From contig JAKCOZ010000058.1 in NCBI GenBank assembly GCA_022605955.1, forward strand, positions 2,480,001 to 2,544,000: 64,000 nt of DNA, written 5' to 3'. The stretch is from Rallus limicola (lineage: Eukaryota; Chordata; Aves; Gruiformes; Rallidae). This document shows, one piece after another, positions 63,003 through 64,000 of the stretch (position 1 is its first letter; every line of letters begins with the position of its first letter). A program made the translations under genes and the position numbers. The notes below the pieces were generated by a model. It saw only the letters and a program-made list of their open reading frames with translations. It was not told where the DNA came from and made no database searches.

Positions 63003-64000
63003 CATAGAATCACAGAATCATGAAGGTTGGAAAAGTCCTCCAAGATCATCTAGTCCAACTGTCCCCTTACTTCCCACATCACGCACTAAACTATGTCCCT
63101 AAGTACATCATCCAACCTTTCCTTAAACAACCCAAGGGATGGGGATGCCCCCACCTCCCTGGGCAACCCATTCCAATGCCTTTTTAAGAAGGAATTTCTT
63201 CTCATTTCTAACCTGAACCTCCCCTCATGCAACTTGCAGCCATTCCCTCTTGTCCTATCAGCAGTTATCCACGAGAAGAGGCTGGCCCCCAGCTCACCAC
63301 AACCTCCTTTTGGGTAGTTGTAGAGAGCAATAAGGTTTCACCTGACCTTCTTCTTTTCCAGACTAAAACAGTCGAAGTTCCCTCAGCTGCTCCTCATAAG
63401 ATTTACATTCCAAACCCTTCACCAGCTTCATTGCCCTTCTCTGGACATGCTCTAGGGCCTCAATGTCTTTCTTGTAGTGAGGGGCCCAAACTGAACACAG
63501 TATTCAAGGTGCAGCCTCACCAGAGCTGAGTCCAGGAGGATGATCACCTCCCTGGTCCTGCTGTCTATGCTATTCCAGATGCCGTTGGCCTTCTTGGTCA
63601 CCTGGGCACACTGCTGACTCGTGTTCAGGCAAGCATCAACCAACACTTCCAGATCTTTCTCCTCTGTATAGCTTTTCCAGCCACCCTTCCCCAAGCCTGT
63701 AGCATTGTCTGGGGTTGTTATGACCAAAGTGCAGGGCCTGGGACTTTGCCATTTTGAACTTCATCCAGTTGGCCTCTGTCCATCAATTCAACCTGTCCAG
63801 GTCCCTCTGGAGGGCCTTCCTACCCTCTGGCAGATCAACAATTCCCCACTCCCCCCACACCCTGGTGTCAACTGCAGACTTATTGAGCGTTTACTCAATT
63901 CCCTCATCCAAATCAACAATAAAGATATTAGAGGATAGGCCCTAATACTGACCCCTAGGAACACCTCTTGTGATTGGTCACCAGTTGGATTTAACTCCAT
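63003..64000 (-). mobile_element. CR1 LINE in minus orientation, running off the right edge
   Basis: It begins CATAGAATCACAGAATCAT, the reverse complement of a CR1 tail. Typical CR1 blocks follow in reverse: TCATCTAGTCCAACTGTCCC, CCTGGGCAACCCATTCCAAT, CTTCTCTGGACATGCTCTAG, CAGGTCCCTCTGGAGGG read from the other strand, and CACCAGTTGGATTTAACTCC. It covers about 1 kb and belongs to the CR1 subtype with the GATTGGTCACCAGTTGG region. Only 20 bp separate it from the LTR at 62402. Confidence 0.92.

Larger units (their letters stand above)
59812..64000 (-). other. TMTC1: TMTC1 intron continuing beyond the window
   Basis: Hosts the polypyrimidine tract, the LTR at 62402 and a CR1 at 63003. Between 59868 and 62401 nothing was recognised. 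Confidence 0.65.

Noticed and set aside
1..64000. A new defence, mobile or biosynthetic multi-gene system
   Set aside because: The content is ordinary vertebrate gene, intron and repeat sequence. No gene cluster, CRISPR array or other organised system is visible.

Overview
The window is vertebrate nuclear DNA from a bird. It contains CR1 LINEs in both orientations, one ending in the typical ATTCTGTG octamer tail, plus several avian ERVL-type LTRs. The coding material is split into short GT-AG exons separated by large AT-rich introns. I see no bacterial, plasmid or phage features, no operon and no CRISPR array. The exact species cannot be read from the sequence.

The main gene is the 3' half of TMTC1 on the minus strand. 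TMTC1 is an ER multi-pass protein with C-terminal TPR repeats. Eleven exons between 59811 and 14339 join without a reading-frame break into 464 residues: the last visible transmembrane helix, about eleven TPR units, and a coiled-coil-like tail with a stop codon. Six of the exons lie within 4 kb at 14.3-18.2 kb. The five upstream exons are spread over 21-60 kb with introns up to 16 kb. The 5' exons lie beyond the right edge. An AT-rich 3' UTR candidate runs leftward from 14338, perhaps to an AATAAA at 9065-9070.

At the left edge, on the same strand, are pieces of an ovochymase-1-like (OVCH1) serine protease gene, the gene next to TMTC1 in human. Two phase-compatible exons (1502-1644 and 1-53) encode the catalytic-Asp part of the trypsin fold. 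A third block (1664-1777) resembles the preceding exon but has an in-frame stop, a frame offset and no His box, so the gene is probably decaying in this bird.

The rest is intron and intergenic sequence with mobile elements. Six ERVL-type LTR copies all lie in the same orientation as TMTC1 (7637, 28675, 33113, 36624, 57146, 62402). Two of these are near-identical. One LTR-like element at 40514 lies in the opposite orientation. CR1 copies of different ages lie at 2966, 29152, 49545 (weak), 55780 (ancient, split by an LTR) and 63003. I found no novel multi-gene system. The most notable points are the OVCH1 decay, the one-sided LTR orientation, and the twin LTRs of which only one has a target duplication.
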